Positions 51,079-59,960 are shown, numbered from the stretch's first letter. The stretch is DNA of 64,000 bases from DATARR01 sp034666985 (GCA_034666985.1 JAXDKS010000045.1:62001-126000), one strand, 5' to 3'. Made by a program: numbers and translations. Notes: generated by a model not told the origin, from the sequence alone.

Positions 51079-53444
51079 ACGCGCCTGCGACGCAGCCGGC
51101 AGCCGGCGCCAAGCTCACCCTCCCGGTGGAAGGCATGACCTGCGCCGCCTGCCAGGCGACGGTCCAGAAGGCGCTCCAGCGCCAGCCCGGGGTGATCGAC
51201 GCCGCGGTGAACCTGATGATGAAGAACGCGGCGGTCACCTACGATCCGGCCGTCACCGGGCCGGAGGCGCTGGTCGAGGCCGTCCGCGAGACCGGCTACG
51301 AGGCCGAGCTGCCACGGCCGGAGCAGACGGCTTTCGCGGAGCAGGAGGCGCGCGACCGCTCGCAGGAGCAGGAATTCCGCGATCTGCGGCGCAAGGCCCT
51401 GGTGAGCGGCGCCGCGGGCGTCGTGGCCATGCTCGTCTCCATGCCCCTGATGGTGGCCAACGGCCACGCGGCCCACGGAACGGTGGGCGATCCGTTCATG
51501 CGCTGGGCCATGGAGTCGCTGACCCCCGCCCTGCGCACGGTGATGCCGTGGCTCTACGGCATCCCGTCCGCCGTCCTCTCCTGGTCGCTGCTCGTCCTCA
51601 CCCTGGCCGTGATGGCCTGGGCGGGCCGGCGCTTCTACGTCCGCGCCTGGGCGGGGATCCGCCACCGCTCGGCGGACATGAACACCCTGGTGGCCGTGGG
51701 CACGGGCGCGGCGTTCCTCTATTCCGTGCTCGCCACCGTGGCCCCCGGCTTCTTCCTCTCGCGGGGCGTGCCGCCCGACGTCTACTACGAGGCGGTAGTG
51801 ATCATCATCTCCCTGATCCTCACCGGCAACGCCCTGGAGGCCCGGGCCAAGAGCCGCACCGCCTCAGCCTTGCGCTCGCTGGTGGCCCTGCAACCCCGGA
51901 CCGCCCGGGTGCTGCGCGGCGAGTTGGAGGTGGACGTGCCTGTCGAGCAGGTGGCGAGCGGCGACATCGTGCTGGTCCGCCCCGGCGAAAGGGTGCCGGT
52001 GGACGGCGAGGTCCTCTCGGGCGCGAGCGCCGTGGACGAGTCCATGCTCACCGGCGAGTCCATGCCGGTCGAGAAGCAGCCGGGAGACCGGGTGATCGGC
52101 GGCACTCTCAACCGCACGGGTGCCTTCCGCTACCGGGCCACGAACCTGGGAGCGGACAGCGTCCTGGCGCAGATCGTGCGGTTGATGCGCGACGCCCAGA
52201 GCTCGCGCGCTCCCATCCAGAAGCTCGCCGACCGCATCAGCGGCATCTTCGTGCCGGTGGTGATCGCCCTCGCCCTCCTCACCTTCGCCGTCTGGTTCGT
52301 GACAGCGGACACGGCCCCGGCGGTGCGAGCCTTCGCCGCGGCCGTGGCCGTGCTGATCATCGCCTGCCCCTGCGCCATGGGGCTCGCCGTGCCCACGGCC
52401 GTGATGGTGGCGACCGGCCGGGGCGCCGAGCTCGGCATCCTCATCAAGGGGGGTGAAGCGCTTCAGCGGGCGGGCGACGTCACCACCGTCGTGCTCGACA
52501 AGACGGGCACCGTCACCGAAGGGAGGCCGGCCGTCACCGACATCGTGCCCGCTCCCAGCGCCCCCCGCAACGCCGATGAGATCCTGCGGCTGGTCGCCTC
52601 CCTCGAAGCTTCCTCCGAGCACCCGCTCGCCGACGCCCTGGTGCGTCAGGCCCAGGAGCGGGGGCTCACCCTGCTGCCCATCGAGGGGTTCCAGTCCCTC
52701 ACCGGCCTGGGAGCCGTGGGCGTGGTCGCAGGCTACTTTGTAGCGGTGGGCAACGAGAAGCTGATGGTGGAGTACGCCGCCGACGTGTCCCCCCTGAAGG
52801 CCGAAGCCGAGCGCCTGGCGGGCGAGGGTCGGACGCCCATCTACGCCGCCGTGGACGGCGCCCTCGCGGGACTGCTGGCCGTGGCCGATCCCCTCAAGCC
52901 CACAACCCGCGAGGCCGTGGCGCGGCTGAAGGGGATGGGTCTCGACGTCGTGCTCCTCACCGGCGACAACCGGCGGACGGCCGAGGCCGTGGCCCTCGAC
53001 GCCGGCATCGATCGCGTGGTGGCGGAGGTCCTGCCGGACGGCAAGGTGGCCGAGGTGCAGCGCCTCCAGAGCGAGGGCGCCGTGGTGGCCATGGTGGGCG
53101 ACGGCATCAACGACGCGCCAGCCCTGGCCCAGGCGGACGTGGGGATCGCCCTCGGCACCGGCACGGACATCGCCGTCGAGGCGAGCGACGTCACCCTGAT
53201 GCGGGGAGATCCGCGCGGGATGGCGACCGCCATCGCGCTCTCCCGGCGCACCATGCGGACGATGAAGGAGAACCTGTTCTGGGCCTTCATCTACAACGTG
53301 ATCGGTATCCCGGTGGCCGCGGGGGTCCTGTACCCGGTCTTCGGCGTGCTGCTCTCCCCCATCCTGGCGAGCGCGGCCATGGCCCTGAGCTCCGTCAGCG
53401 TGGTCACCAACAGCCTCCGCCTCCGCCGCGCGCGGTTGGCGTGA
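51075..53444 (+). CDS. copA: Copper-exporting P1B-type ATPase
   Basis: 789 aa. One N-terminal HMA domain (GMTCAACQ), eight membrane helices, the transmembrane metal site CPC in ACPCAMGLAVPT (near residue 431), phosphorylation loop DKTGT (Asp475), nucleotide-domain HP motif SSEHPLADAL and hinge GDGINDAPAL. The CPC motif with NS/YN-type residues in later helices fits Cu(I) export from the cytoplasm. It overlaps copZ upstream and the frame before csoR downstream, forming a compact copper-homeostasis operon. Confidence 0.95.
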   Translation: MNAPATQPAAGAKLTLPVEGMTCAACQATVQKALQRQPGVIDAAVNLMMKNAAVTYDPAVTGPEALVEAVRETGYEAELPRPEQTAFAEQEARDRSQEQEFRDLRRKALVSGAAGVVAMLVSMPLMVANGHAAHGTVGDPFMRWAMESLTPALRTVMPWLYGIPSAVLSWSLLVLTLAVMAWAGRRFYVRAWAGIRHRSADMNTLVAVGTGAAFLYSVLATVAPGFFLSRGVPPDVYYEAVVIIISLILTGNALEARAKSRTASALRSLVALQPRTARVLRGELEVDVPVEQVASGDIVLVRPGERVPVDGEVLSGASAVDESMLTGESMPVEKQPGDRVIGGTLNRTGAFRYRATNLGADSVLAQIVRLMRDAQSSRAPIQKLADRISGIFVPVVIALALLTFAVWFVTADTAPAVRAFAAAVAVLIIACPCAMGLAVPTAVMVATGRGAELGILIKGGEALQRAGDVTTVVLDKTGTVTEGRPAVTDIVPAPSAPRNADEILRLVASLEASSEHPLADALVRQAQERGLTLLPIEGFQSLTGLGAVGVVAGYFVAVGNEKLMVEYAADVSPLKAEAERLAGEGRTPIYAAVDGALAGLLAVADPLKPTTREAVARLKGMGLDVVLLTGDNRRTAEAVALDAGIDRVVAEVLPDGKVAEVQRLQSEGAVVAMVGDGINDAPALAQADVGIALGTGTDIAVEASDVTLMRGDPRGMATAIALSRRTMRTMKENLFWAFIYNVIGIPVAAGVLYPVFGVLLSPILASAAMALSSVSVVTNSLRLRRARLA

Positions 53445-53467
53445 GCGCCGCAGGAGGAGGAACCCGA

Positions 53468-53827
53468 ATGGAACCGACGAAAGTCAAAGCTCCCGTCGAG
53501 GCGCAATGCGGTTGCGGCGTCCCCCAGGAATCAGGCGAGCGCCGCGCGACCGGGGTCGATCCCGAGATCAAGGACCGCAACCTGAAGCGCCTGCGTCGCA
53601 TCGAGGGGCAGGTGCGAGGCCTCCAGAAGATGGTGGAGGACGACCGCTACTGCGCCGACATCCTCACCCAGATCTCCTCCGTCCAGGAAGCCCTCCGCGC
53701 CGTGGGCCGCGAGCTGATGAGAAACCACCTCAAGCACTGCGCCACCAAGGCGATCAAGACCGGGGCAGGCGAGGCCGAGGCGATGTATGACGAGTTGATT
53801 GAGTTGATTTATAAGCACAGCCGGTGA
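53468..53827 (+). CDS. csoR: CsoR-family copper-sensing repressor
   Basis: 119 aa from the ATG at 53468, preceded by AGGAGGAGG; a GTG at 53441 overlapping copA is less likely. The all-helical core is typical: RRIEGQVRGLQKMVEDDRYC, ILTQISSVQEAL and NHLKHCATKAI. The Cys..His-x3-Cys ligand set (Cys in DRYCADIL; His and Cys in LKHCA) is that of Cu(I)-sensing CsoR. The N-terminus has an extra AQCGCGV segment with two cysteines. It probably represses its own operon through the G-tract site at 50808-50837. Confidence 0.92.
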   Translation: MEPTKVKAPVEAQCGCGVPQESGERRATGVDPEIKDRNLKRLRRIEGQVRGLQKMVEDDRYCADILTQISSVQEALRAVGRELMRNHLKHCATKAIKTGAGEAEAMYDELIELIYKHSR

Positions 53828-53856
53828 GGAGTCTCAGACCCAGAGAATCTCGACTT

Positions 53857-54111
53857 TTATAGGGGCTCATCGAAGTCATCCGAGATACGGATCTGACCCT
53901 CCCATCCGCCTGGCTGGCGCGGCCTGGGAGACGGGTGGAACGGCACAAGCTTGGCGAGGGGTTTCCCCACTTTGGACAAAATGATCTCCTCACCACTCGC
54001 GGCGCGATCCACGAGCCGCGAGAGGGAAGTTTTCGCCTCGTACAGGTTGTAGATTGATCTCCGACATGCCAGGGCCTCCGGGCTGACCAACCTTGACCAA
54101 CGCTTCGCCAC
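53857..54111 (-). CDS. Phd/YefM-type antitoxin, orphan and possibly decayed
   Basis: 84 aa as an open frame from the ATG at 54111. The core YNLYEAKTSLSRLVDRAASG followed by EEIILSKVGKPLAKLVP is the prevent-host-death antitoxin pattern. The toxin gene that normally follows (PIN or RelE family) is absent: only 29 bp remain before the csoR stop. The first 20 residues (MAKRWSRLVSPEALACRRSI) do not fit the family. An ATG at 54067, where the family would be expected to start, is one base out of frame, hinting at a 1-bp insertion. Treat as a remnant or solitary antitoxin. Confidence 0.6.
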   Translation of the reverse strand: MAKRWSRLVSPEALACRRSIYNLYEAKTSLSRLVDRAASGEEIILSKVGKPLAKLVPFHPSPRPRQPGGWEGQIRISDDFDEPL

Positions 54112-54126
54112 AGATGGATGTCTGGG

Positions 54127-54864
54127 TCAAGACGAGGTACCCGGCACCGCAGCCTGCTGCGGATAGTAGATAGGCTCTTCAGGATCGCGGTGCCAGTCGT
54201 ATTCCGCCCCCATCGCCGCGACCTCGGCGACGGCGCGGCCGGCGAGGCGCTTGACGAGGTAGAAGCCCATGTCGGTGCCGGCGGAGACGCCCGCGGACGT
54301 GACGTAGTGGCCCGCGTCAGCCCAGCGCGAGACGTTGTCCCAGTGGACGTGCGGACCGTATCCGGCCACCCATTCGAAGGACGCGTGATTCGTGGCGGCA
54401 GCCTTGCCGTCGAGGAGCCCGGCAGCCGCCAGGATCGCCGCGCCGGTGCAGACGGACGTCATGAGCTCGACCCGCTCGTCCATCGCCCGCACCCAGTCAA
54501 GGAGGGCTCGCTTGTCGTCAAGGTGCTCGTCGCTGAGCAGAGCGCGCGTGCCGCCGCCGCCGGGGATCATCAACAGGTCGATTTGCTGTTCGAGCGCCTC
54601 GCCGCGGAAATAATCAGGCGCCACTCGCGGGCCGTTGATGCTCTTCACGGGTGCGGGTGTTGTCGCCTCCGCCCCGTCGGGCTTGCACTGGTTGGAAATG
54701 AACACCACCTCGAACGGGTACGGCGGCGGGCTGAAGTAGCTCGTGCCAATGAAGCGCGAAATCGTGAACGCCTCGGTGAAGCCCCAGACGTCGATCGGTT
54801 CGAATCCGTCGAACACCAGGATGCCGATTCGCAGCGTGCGGGGAAAGCGCTGGGCGTCGCTCAT
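54127..54864 (-). CDS. DJ-1/PfpI-superfamily protein
   Basis: 245 aa, normal for the isocyanide-hydratase/DJ-1 subgroup. The nucleophile elbow is Cys139 in ELMTSVCTGAAIL; an Asp/Glu partner lies in LVFDGFEPIDVWG, and the glycine loop is MIPGGGGTRAL. A His follows in NHASFEWV. There is no AraC domain, so it is an enzyme-type member. Reactions in the family include isocyanide hydration and glyoxalase/deglycase activity; which applies is unknown. It diverges from the cytochrome P450 gene. Confidence 0.88.
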   Translation of the reverse strand: MSDAQRFPRTLRIGILVFDGFEPIDVWGFTEAFTISRFIGTSYFSPPPYPFEVVFISNQCKPDGAEATTPAPVKSINGPRVAPDYFRGEALEQQIDLLMIPGGGGTRALLSDEHLDDKRALLDWVRAMDERVELMTSVCTGAAILAAAGLLDGKAAATNHASFEWVAGYGPHVHWDNVSRWADAGHYVTSAGVSAGTDMGFYLVKRLAGRAVAEVAAMGAEYDWHRDPEEPIYYPQQAAVPGTSS

Positions 54865-54971
54865 AGGTGCCTCCTGATTGGGTGAAGGTCGGGCGCCGGA
54901 AGCCTAGCACGCTTATCCTTGTCTTCGCCGGGACCGGACCTGTCCCGAAGCGATGAGAGGAGAACCCGGAG

Positions 54972-56078
54972 ATGGCGCCCGAGAGACCTTTCCCGACCGA
55001 TCCGATCGCGGCGGTGACCTTTCCCGATCCCTACCCCTTCTACGCCGAGTTGGTGGCGAGGCCGCTCTATCGCGACGAGGCGCTGGGCCTGTGGGTCGCG
55101 ACGAGTGCCGAGGCCGTGACCGCCGTGCTGGCGAGCGATCTCTGCCGGGTGCGTCCTCCCTCCGAGCCGGTACCCAGGGCGCTGGTGGGATCGCCGGCCG
55201 GCGAGATCTTCCGGCACCTTGTGCGGATGAACGACGGCCCGGTCCATGACTCCTGCCGACGGGCGGTATCGGCCATGCTGAGGAAGATCGGCGAGACTCA
55301 GGCGGCTGCGGCGAGCCGCCAGTGGGCCGGCTTTCTGGCCGACGAGCTCCCAGGCTTCCACTTCCATCTGCCGGTGTACACGGTCGCAAGCCTGCTCGGG
55401 GTCCCACCGGACGGGCTGCGGTCGGCGGCCGAGTGGATGGGCGACCTCGCTCCGGCCCTGGCGCCGGCCAGCACCCCCGAGCAGGTCGAGCGGGGCCAGG
55501 CGGCGGCACGCTCTCTGCTGGAGCTGTTTCGTCCGCTCTACGAGGGGGACGTGATCGTCGCCAATGCGATCGGTCTGCTCTTCCAGGCTCACGACGCGAC
55601 GGCCGGCCTGATCGGCAACGCGCTCGTGGCGCTGGGAACCCATCGTGACGTGCGCGAGCGGGTGGCCGCCGATCCCGACCTGCTGTCGGCAGTCCTCCTG
55701 GAGGTCCTCCGTTACGATCCGCCCGTCCAGAACACGCGCCGCTTCGTCGCCCGCGATGGCGTCGTGGCTGGCCAGCAGATGCGGGAAGGCGAGGCGGTGC
55801 TGGTCGTCCTCGCCGCGGCCAACCGCGACCCGACGGCCAATGAGGGCCCCGAGCGCTTCGATCCCTTTCGAAAAGAGCGGCGGATCTTCACCTTCGGCGC
55901 CGGAGTCCACGCCTGCCCGGGCGAAGCGCTCGCTCTCACCATCGCCCGCGCGGGAGTCGAGCGTCTACTCCTGGACGGCTTCGACCTCGAGCGCTTCGCC
56001 GCCACTGTGACCTATCGCCCGTCCGCGAACGTGCGCATCCCTGGAGGACTGTCCGCGGGAGAGATGCCATCGCCGTGA
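54972..56078 (+). CDS. Cytochrome P450
   Basis: 368 aa, short for a bacterial P450 (about 400). The heme-binding loop is FTFGAGVHACPGEALAL with the axial Cys315, the ExxR motif is in LLEVLRYDPP, and the I-helix reads LFQAHDATAGLIGNALVAL. The I-helix AHDAT keeps the acid/Thr pair used for oxygen activation. No ferredoxin or reductase gene is near. The missing residues are mostly at the N-terminus (before helix B). It ends 2 bp before the 21-bp array III. The substrate is unknown. Confidence 0.9.
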   Translation: MAPERPFPTDPIAAVTFPDPYPFYAELVARPLYRDEALGLWVATSAEAVTAVLASDLCRVRPPSEPVPRALVGSPAGEIFRHLVRMNDGPVHDSCRRAVSAMLRKIGETQAAAASRQWAGFLADELPGFHFHLPVYTVASLLGVPPDGLRSAAEWMGDLAPALAPASTPEQVERGQAAARSLLELFRPLYEGDVIVANAIGLLFQAHDATAGLIGNALVALGTHRDVRERVAADPDLLSAVLLEVLRYDPPVQNTRRFVARDGVVAGQQMREGEAVLVVLAAANRDPTANEGPERFDPFRKERRIFTFGAGVHACPGEALALTIARAGVERLLLDGFDLERFAATVTYRPSANVRIPGGLSAGEMPSP

Positions 56079-56080
56079 AC

Positions 56081-56414
56081 GACTCCCACCTCGGTCGCGG
56101 TCACTCCCACCGCCGTGGGGGTCTCTCCCATCTCGGTGGCGGTGACTCCCATCTCGGTGGCGGTGACTCCCATCGCGATGGCGGTGACTCGCATCTCGGT
56201 GGGGATGGCTCCCATCTCGATGGCAATGACTCGCATCATAGTGGGGGTGGCTCCCATCTCGGTGGCGGTGATTCCCACCTCGGCGGCGGTGATTCCCATC
56301 TCGGCGGCAATGGCCCCCACCTCGGTGGCGGTGGCCCCCATCTCGGTGGCGGTCTCTCCACCGCGGTGGCAATCACTCCCACCTCGGTGGCGATGGCTCC
56401 GATCCCGGTCGGCT
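56081..56414. repeat. 21-bp-period tandem array III (16 units)
   Basis: It fills exactly the space between the convergent P450 and aldehyde dehydrogenase genes. Units begin GACTCCCAT/GGCTCCCAT and contain CCATCTCGGTGGCGGT; 13 of 16 are exactly 21 bp in uninterrupted register, with 20-bp units near 56354 and 56395. Most contain a CCAYCTCGGTGG dyad, perfect as CCACCTCGGTGG or CCACCGCGGTGG in some. All plus-strand frames are open by composition (one reads DSHLGGG repeats), but they would run into the dehydrogenase 3' end. Interpreted as noncoding. Confidence 0.85.
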
Positions 56415-58836
56415 ACTCTCCGAACGGCGCCCAGATGTTCTTCACTTCGATAGCGCGGCGGAGGAACTCCTCGCCCAGCCCCTGCTCGGGGTCGGCCCAG
56501 TCGCGGGCACGGCCGTAGCTGACCCAGGTGCGCTTGAGATTGCCGATCGAGGCCCGCTCGACGGCGGCGCTGCCTTCGCGGCTGCCGAAGTACCAGAGGG
56601 CGTCCACGTCGTCGTGGGCGGCGAGGACTCCGGCCAGGGTGTCGCGAGTGCCGGTGACGATGTTGATCACGCCGGCGGGGACGTCCGAGGTGTCGAAGAC
56701 CTGGTAGAGGTCCGTAGCCGCCAGGGGCCAGCGCTCGGAGGGGACGCCCACCACGGCGTTGCCCATCGCGACCGCCGGGGCCACGGTGGCGAGGAAGGCG
56801 AGCAGCGGACGCTCGTCCGGACAGACGACGGCCAGGGTGCCGATGGATTCGTGGACGGCGAAGGTGAAGTTGCGCAGCGGTGTGGCCTGCACCCGGCCGG
56901 CGTACTTGTCCGCCCAGCCGGCGTAGGCGAAGAGGCGCTCCACGGCGAGGTCCACCTCGGCGCCCCCGGCTTCCAGGCCCTCCCCGGTCAGGGCGGCGAG
57001 GCGGCGGGCGAATTCCTCCCGCCGGGCGGCGAGGTTCTCGGCCGTGTAGTAGAGGATCTGCGCCCGCAGATGGGCCGTCGTCTTCGCCCAGCCGGGAGCG
57101 GCCTTGCGGGCCGCTTCGACGGCGTTGCGGACGTCCTTGCGGTTGCCCTCCCCCACCTCGCCGATCAGGCGCCCGTCAGGCCCGAGAATCTTGCGACTCG
57201 CCTCGCCGTCCGGGCGGGTCTGCTTGCCGCCGATGTACAGCTTGGCCGTGCGGTCGATGGGCGGCAGCCCGGCCGGAACGTCGTCATCCCTGTCCTCCTC
57301 TTCGTCCTTGAAGTCCTTGCTGTCCCTGATGTCCTTGCTGTCCTTCACGCCCTTCTTGGCCTTGGCCTCCCAGCCCGGCTGCACGTACTCCCACAGCCCT
57401 TCCCGGCCACCCTCGCGGCCGAAGCCACTCTCCCTGTAGCCGCCGAAGCCGGAGGCGGCATCGAAGAGGTTGGTGCTGTTGATCCATACGGTGCCGGCCT
57501 TGATCTTGGCGGCGAGGTCCAGGGCGAGGTTGACGTTCTCCGTCCAGACGCTGGCCGCCAAGCCGTAGCGGGTGTTGTTCGCCAGCTCGATGGCCTCCTC
57601 GGGCGTGCGGAAGGTCATGGCCACGAGCACCGGGCCGAAGATCTCGACCTGGGCGATGGTGGCCGCGGGCTCGACGTCGGTGAACAGGGTCGGCGGGAAG
57701 AACCAGCCATCCCGCGGGCAGCTCCAGGACGGCTGCCACATCTTCGCGCCCTCTTCCACCCCCTGTCGCACCAGACGGTCGATGCGCTCGAGCTGCACCG
57801 GGGCGATGATGGCGCCGATGTCGATGGCCTTGTCGCGGGGATCGCCCACCCGCAGGGTCTCCATGCGGGCGCGGAGCCGGGTGTACAGCGTCTCGGCCAC
57901 CCCTTCCTGAACGAGCAGGCGCGAGCCGGCGCAGCAGACCTCCCCCTGGTTGAACCAGATGGCGTCCACCACGCCTTCCACCGCCCCGTCGAGGTCGGCG
58001 TCGTCGAAGACCACGAAAGGGGACTTGCCGCCCAGCTCCAGGGAGAGCTTCTTGCCGGTGCCCGCCGTGGCCTCGCGGATGAGGCGGCCGACCTCGGTGG
58101 AGCCGGTGAAGGCGATCTTGTCGATGCCGGGATGGCGGACGATGAGCTCGCCCGTGCGGCCGTCGCCGGTGAGGATGTTGACCACCCCCGGCGGCAGGCC
58201 GGCGTCGCGGCAGATCTCGGCGAAGGTGAACGCCGTCAGAGGGGTGAATTCGGCGGGCTTGAGCACCACCGTGTTGCCCATGGCCAGGGCCGGCGCGATC
58301 TTCCAGGCGAGCATCAGCAGGGGGAAGTTCCAGGGGATGATCTGCCCGGCGACTCCCACCGGCACGTAGCCCGGGAGCTCGCGCTCCATGAGCTGAGCCC
58401 AGCCGGCGTGGTGATAGAAGTGCCGGGCCACGAGGGGAACGTCGAGGTCCCGCGTCTCGCGGATGGGCTTGCCGTTGTCGAGCGTCTCCAGGACGGCGAG
58501 CAGACGGGCGTTCTTCTGCACGTGCCGGGCGATGGCGTAGAGGTAACGGGCGCGGCCGTGGCCTCCCAGTTCCCACCAGGGGCCTTGCGCCGCCCGCGCC
58601 GCGTCGACGGCGGCGTCCACGTCTTCCGCGCCACACTGGGCCACGCGGGCGAGGGGCTTGGCCGTGGCCGGATTCAGACTGTCGAACCACTCGCCGGTGG
58701 CCGGCCGCCGGAAGTCGCCGCCAATGAAAGGCAGGACCTCCCGGCCGCGGGCCTCCAGCCAAGCCAGCGCCGGATCGGCGCTCTCGGGTGCCGGGCCATA
58801 CTCCAGGGTCTCGAAGATCTCGGCGATGGTCGGCAT
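56413..58836 (-). CDS. Two-domain aldehyde dehydrogenase, ALDH16 type
   Basis: 807 aa, twice the usual ALDH length. Domain 1 (residues ~35-490) has the NAD-binding FTGSTEVG, catalytic Glu in LELGGKSPF and catalytic Cys in NQGEVCCAGSR. Domain 2 (~525-800) is ALDH-like (YIGGKQTRPDGEASRKI) but has no catalytic Cys, as in ALDH16 proteins, where it plays a structural role. Between them is a charged KDSKD-type linker (~residues 495-520). The gene follows deoC on the same strand with only 10 bp between. The pair would convert deoxyribose-5-phosphate to acetaldehyde and then to acetate. Confidence 0.88.
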   Translation of the reverse strand: MPTIAEIFETLEYGPAPESADPALAWLEARGREVLPFIGGDFRRPATGEWFDSLNPATAKPLARVAQCGAEDVDAAVDAARAAQGPWWELGGHGRARYLYAIARHVQKNARLLAVLETLDNGKPIRETRDLDVPLVARHFYHHAGWAQLMERELPGYVPVGVAGQIIPWNFPLLMLAWKIAPALAMGNTVVLKPAEFTPLTAFTFAEICRDAGLPPGVVNILTGDGRTGELIVRHPGIDKIAFTGSTEVGRLIREATAGTGKKLSLELGGKSPFVVFDDADLDGAVEGVVDAIWFNQGEVCCAGSRLLVQEGVAETLYTRLRARMETLRVGDPRDKAIDIGAIIAPVQLERIDRLVRQGVEEGAKMWQPSWSCPRDGWFFPPTLFTDVEPAATIAQVEIFGPVLVAMTFRTPEEAIELANNTRYGLAASVWTENVNLALDLAAKIKAGTVWINSTNLFDAASGFGGYRESGFGREGGREGLWEYVQPGWEAKAKKGVKDSKDIRDSKDFKDEEEDRDDDVPAGLPPIDRTAKLYIGGKQTRPDGEASRKILGPDGRLIGEVGEGNRKDVRNAVEAARKAAPGWAKTTAHLRAQILYYTAENLAARREEFARRLAALTGEGLEAGGAEVDLAVERLFAYAGWADKYAGRVQATPLRNFTFAVHESIGTLAVVCPDERPLLAFLATVAPAVAMGNAVVGVPSERWPLAATDLYQVFDTSDVPAGVINIVTGTRDTLAGVLAAHDDVDALWYFGSREGSAAVERASIGNLKRTWVSYGRARDWADPEQGLGEEFLRRAIEVKNIWAPFGE

Positions 58837-58846
58837 GTGTTTGCCC

Positions 58847-59863
58847 TCAGGCCATGGGATGGCGGAAGGAGGCCGAGTAGCGGCCGGTGGCGTGGTGCTC
58901 GAGCTGGCGTTCGAGATCGCCCAGGAGGCTGGAGGCGCCGATGCGGAAGAGGGCGGGCCGCATCCAGGCGTCGCCCAGCTCCTCCTTCATCAGGGCCAGC
59001 CAGTCGGCGGCATGGCGGGCGGTGGAAATCCCGCCGGCCGGCTTGAAGCCGACCCGGAAGCCGGTGCGCTCGCGGTAATCGCGGATGGCCCGCACCATCA
59101 CCAGGGAAACGGGCAGGGTGGCGTTGACCTTCTCCTTGCCCGTCGAGGTCTTGATGAAGTCGGCGCCCGCCATCATGGCAACCCGGCTGGCCCGCGCCAC
59201 GTTGCGCAGGGTCCCCAGCTCGCCGGTGGCGAGGATGGTCTTGAGGTGGGCCGGCCCGCAGGCCTCGCGGAAGGCGCGGATCTCGTCGTAGAGGGCCTGC
59301 CAGTCGCCGGTGAGCACGTGGGCGCGGCTGATGACGATGTCGATCTCTCCCGCGCCCGCCGCCACCGACTCGCGGATCTCGGCGAGACGCTGAGGAAACG
59401 GGTTCTGGCCGGCCGGAAAGCCCGCCGACACGGCGCAGACCGGGATGCCCGATCCCGCCAGCGCCTCGCGCGCCGTCGCCACCAGGTTGTGATAGACGCA
59501 GACCGAAGCCACCCGGATGTCGAGATCGGCGGCGCCCAGCGCCTCCAGGATCTCCTGCCGCACGGGCCGGCGCGCCTTGGCGCAGAGCCGGCGCACGCGG
59601 CCCGGGGTGTCGTCCCCGGCCAGCGTCGTCAGGTCGATGCAGGTGATGGCCCGCAGATACCAGGCGGCCTGCCACTCCTTCTTGACGGTCCGGCGCTTGG
59701 GCAGCGTGGCCGCCCGGCGCTCAGCAGCGCTGGTGTTGACCCGCACCTCGCGCACCCAGTCCAACTCCAGGGGCGTCCCTGGATTGCGATCAGGGCTCTC
59801 CGGGTGGGAGGCGGAAGGCTGCGGCACCAGGGAGGGCCGGATGAAAAGGTCTTGGACGGCCAT
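58847..59863 (-). CDS. deoC: Deoxyribose-phosphate aldolase
   Basis: 338 aa from the ATG at 59863 (an ATG at 59881 is also open). The Schiff-base Lys is in GADFIKTSTGK, the second Lys in FRVGFKPAGGIST, and the Asp of the proton relay in CIDLTTLAGDDT. It has about 80 more N-terminal residues than the 250-aa bacterial enzyme, like the longer eukaryotic-type DERA. It splits 2-deoxyribose-5-phosphate to glyceraldehyde-3-phosphate and acetaldehyde. The adjacent ALDH16 would oxidise the acetaldehyde. Confidence 0.93.
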   Translation of the reverse strand: MAVQDLFIRPSLVPQPSASHPESPDRNPGTPLELDWVREVRVNTSAAERRAATLPKRRTVKKEWQAAWYLRAITCIDLTTLAGDDTPGRVRRLCAKARRPVRQEILEALGAADLDIRVASVCVYHNLVATAREALAGSGIPVCAVSAGFPAGQNPFPQRLAEIRESVAAGAGEIDIVISRAHVLTGDWQALYDEIRAFREACGPAHLKTILATGELGTLRNVARASRVAMMAGADFIKTSTGKEKVNATLPVSLVMVRAIRDYRERTGFRVGFKPAGGISTARHAADWLALMKEELGDAWMRPALFRIGASSLLGDLERQLEHHATGRYSASFRHPMA

Positions 59864-59924
59864 GGCTTCGACTCCACTCAAAGCGTGGAGCTTACCACTT
59901 CGCGGAGACGCAGGGGATCGTCGA

Positions 59925-59953
59925 TTGCCGATGCAGCTACATCACTGTATCAT
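59925..59953 (+). promoter_or_regulatory. Promoter and operator of the second vapBC operon
   Basis: TTGCCG (59925-59930) and TATCAT (59948-59953) are 17 bp apart. GATGCAGCTACATC (59930-59943) is a near-perfect 14-bp dyad lying in the spacer, suitable for the ribbon-helix-helix antitoxin. Transcription would start at about 59960, at the ATG (59961), and no ribosome site precedes it, so the transcript looks leaderless. Confidence 0.62.
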
Positions 59954-59960
59954 TGCGGCC

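Noticed and set aside
56075..56518. His/Gly-rich metal-binding repeat protein (DSHLGGG units)
   Set aside because: It would have to run 105 bp into the 3' end of the aldehyde dehydrogenase gene, and several frames on both strands are equally open through the array.
56614..59046. 810-codon plus-strand frame
   Set aside because: Shadow of the ALDH16 and deoC genes, which have clear catalytic motifs on the other strand.
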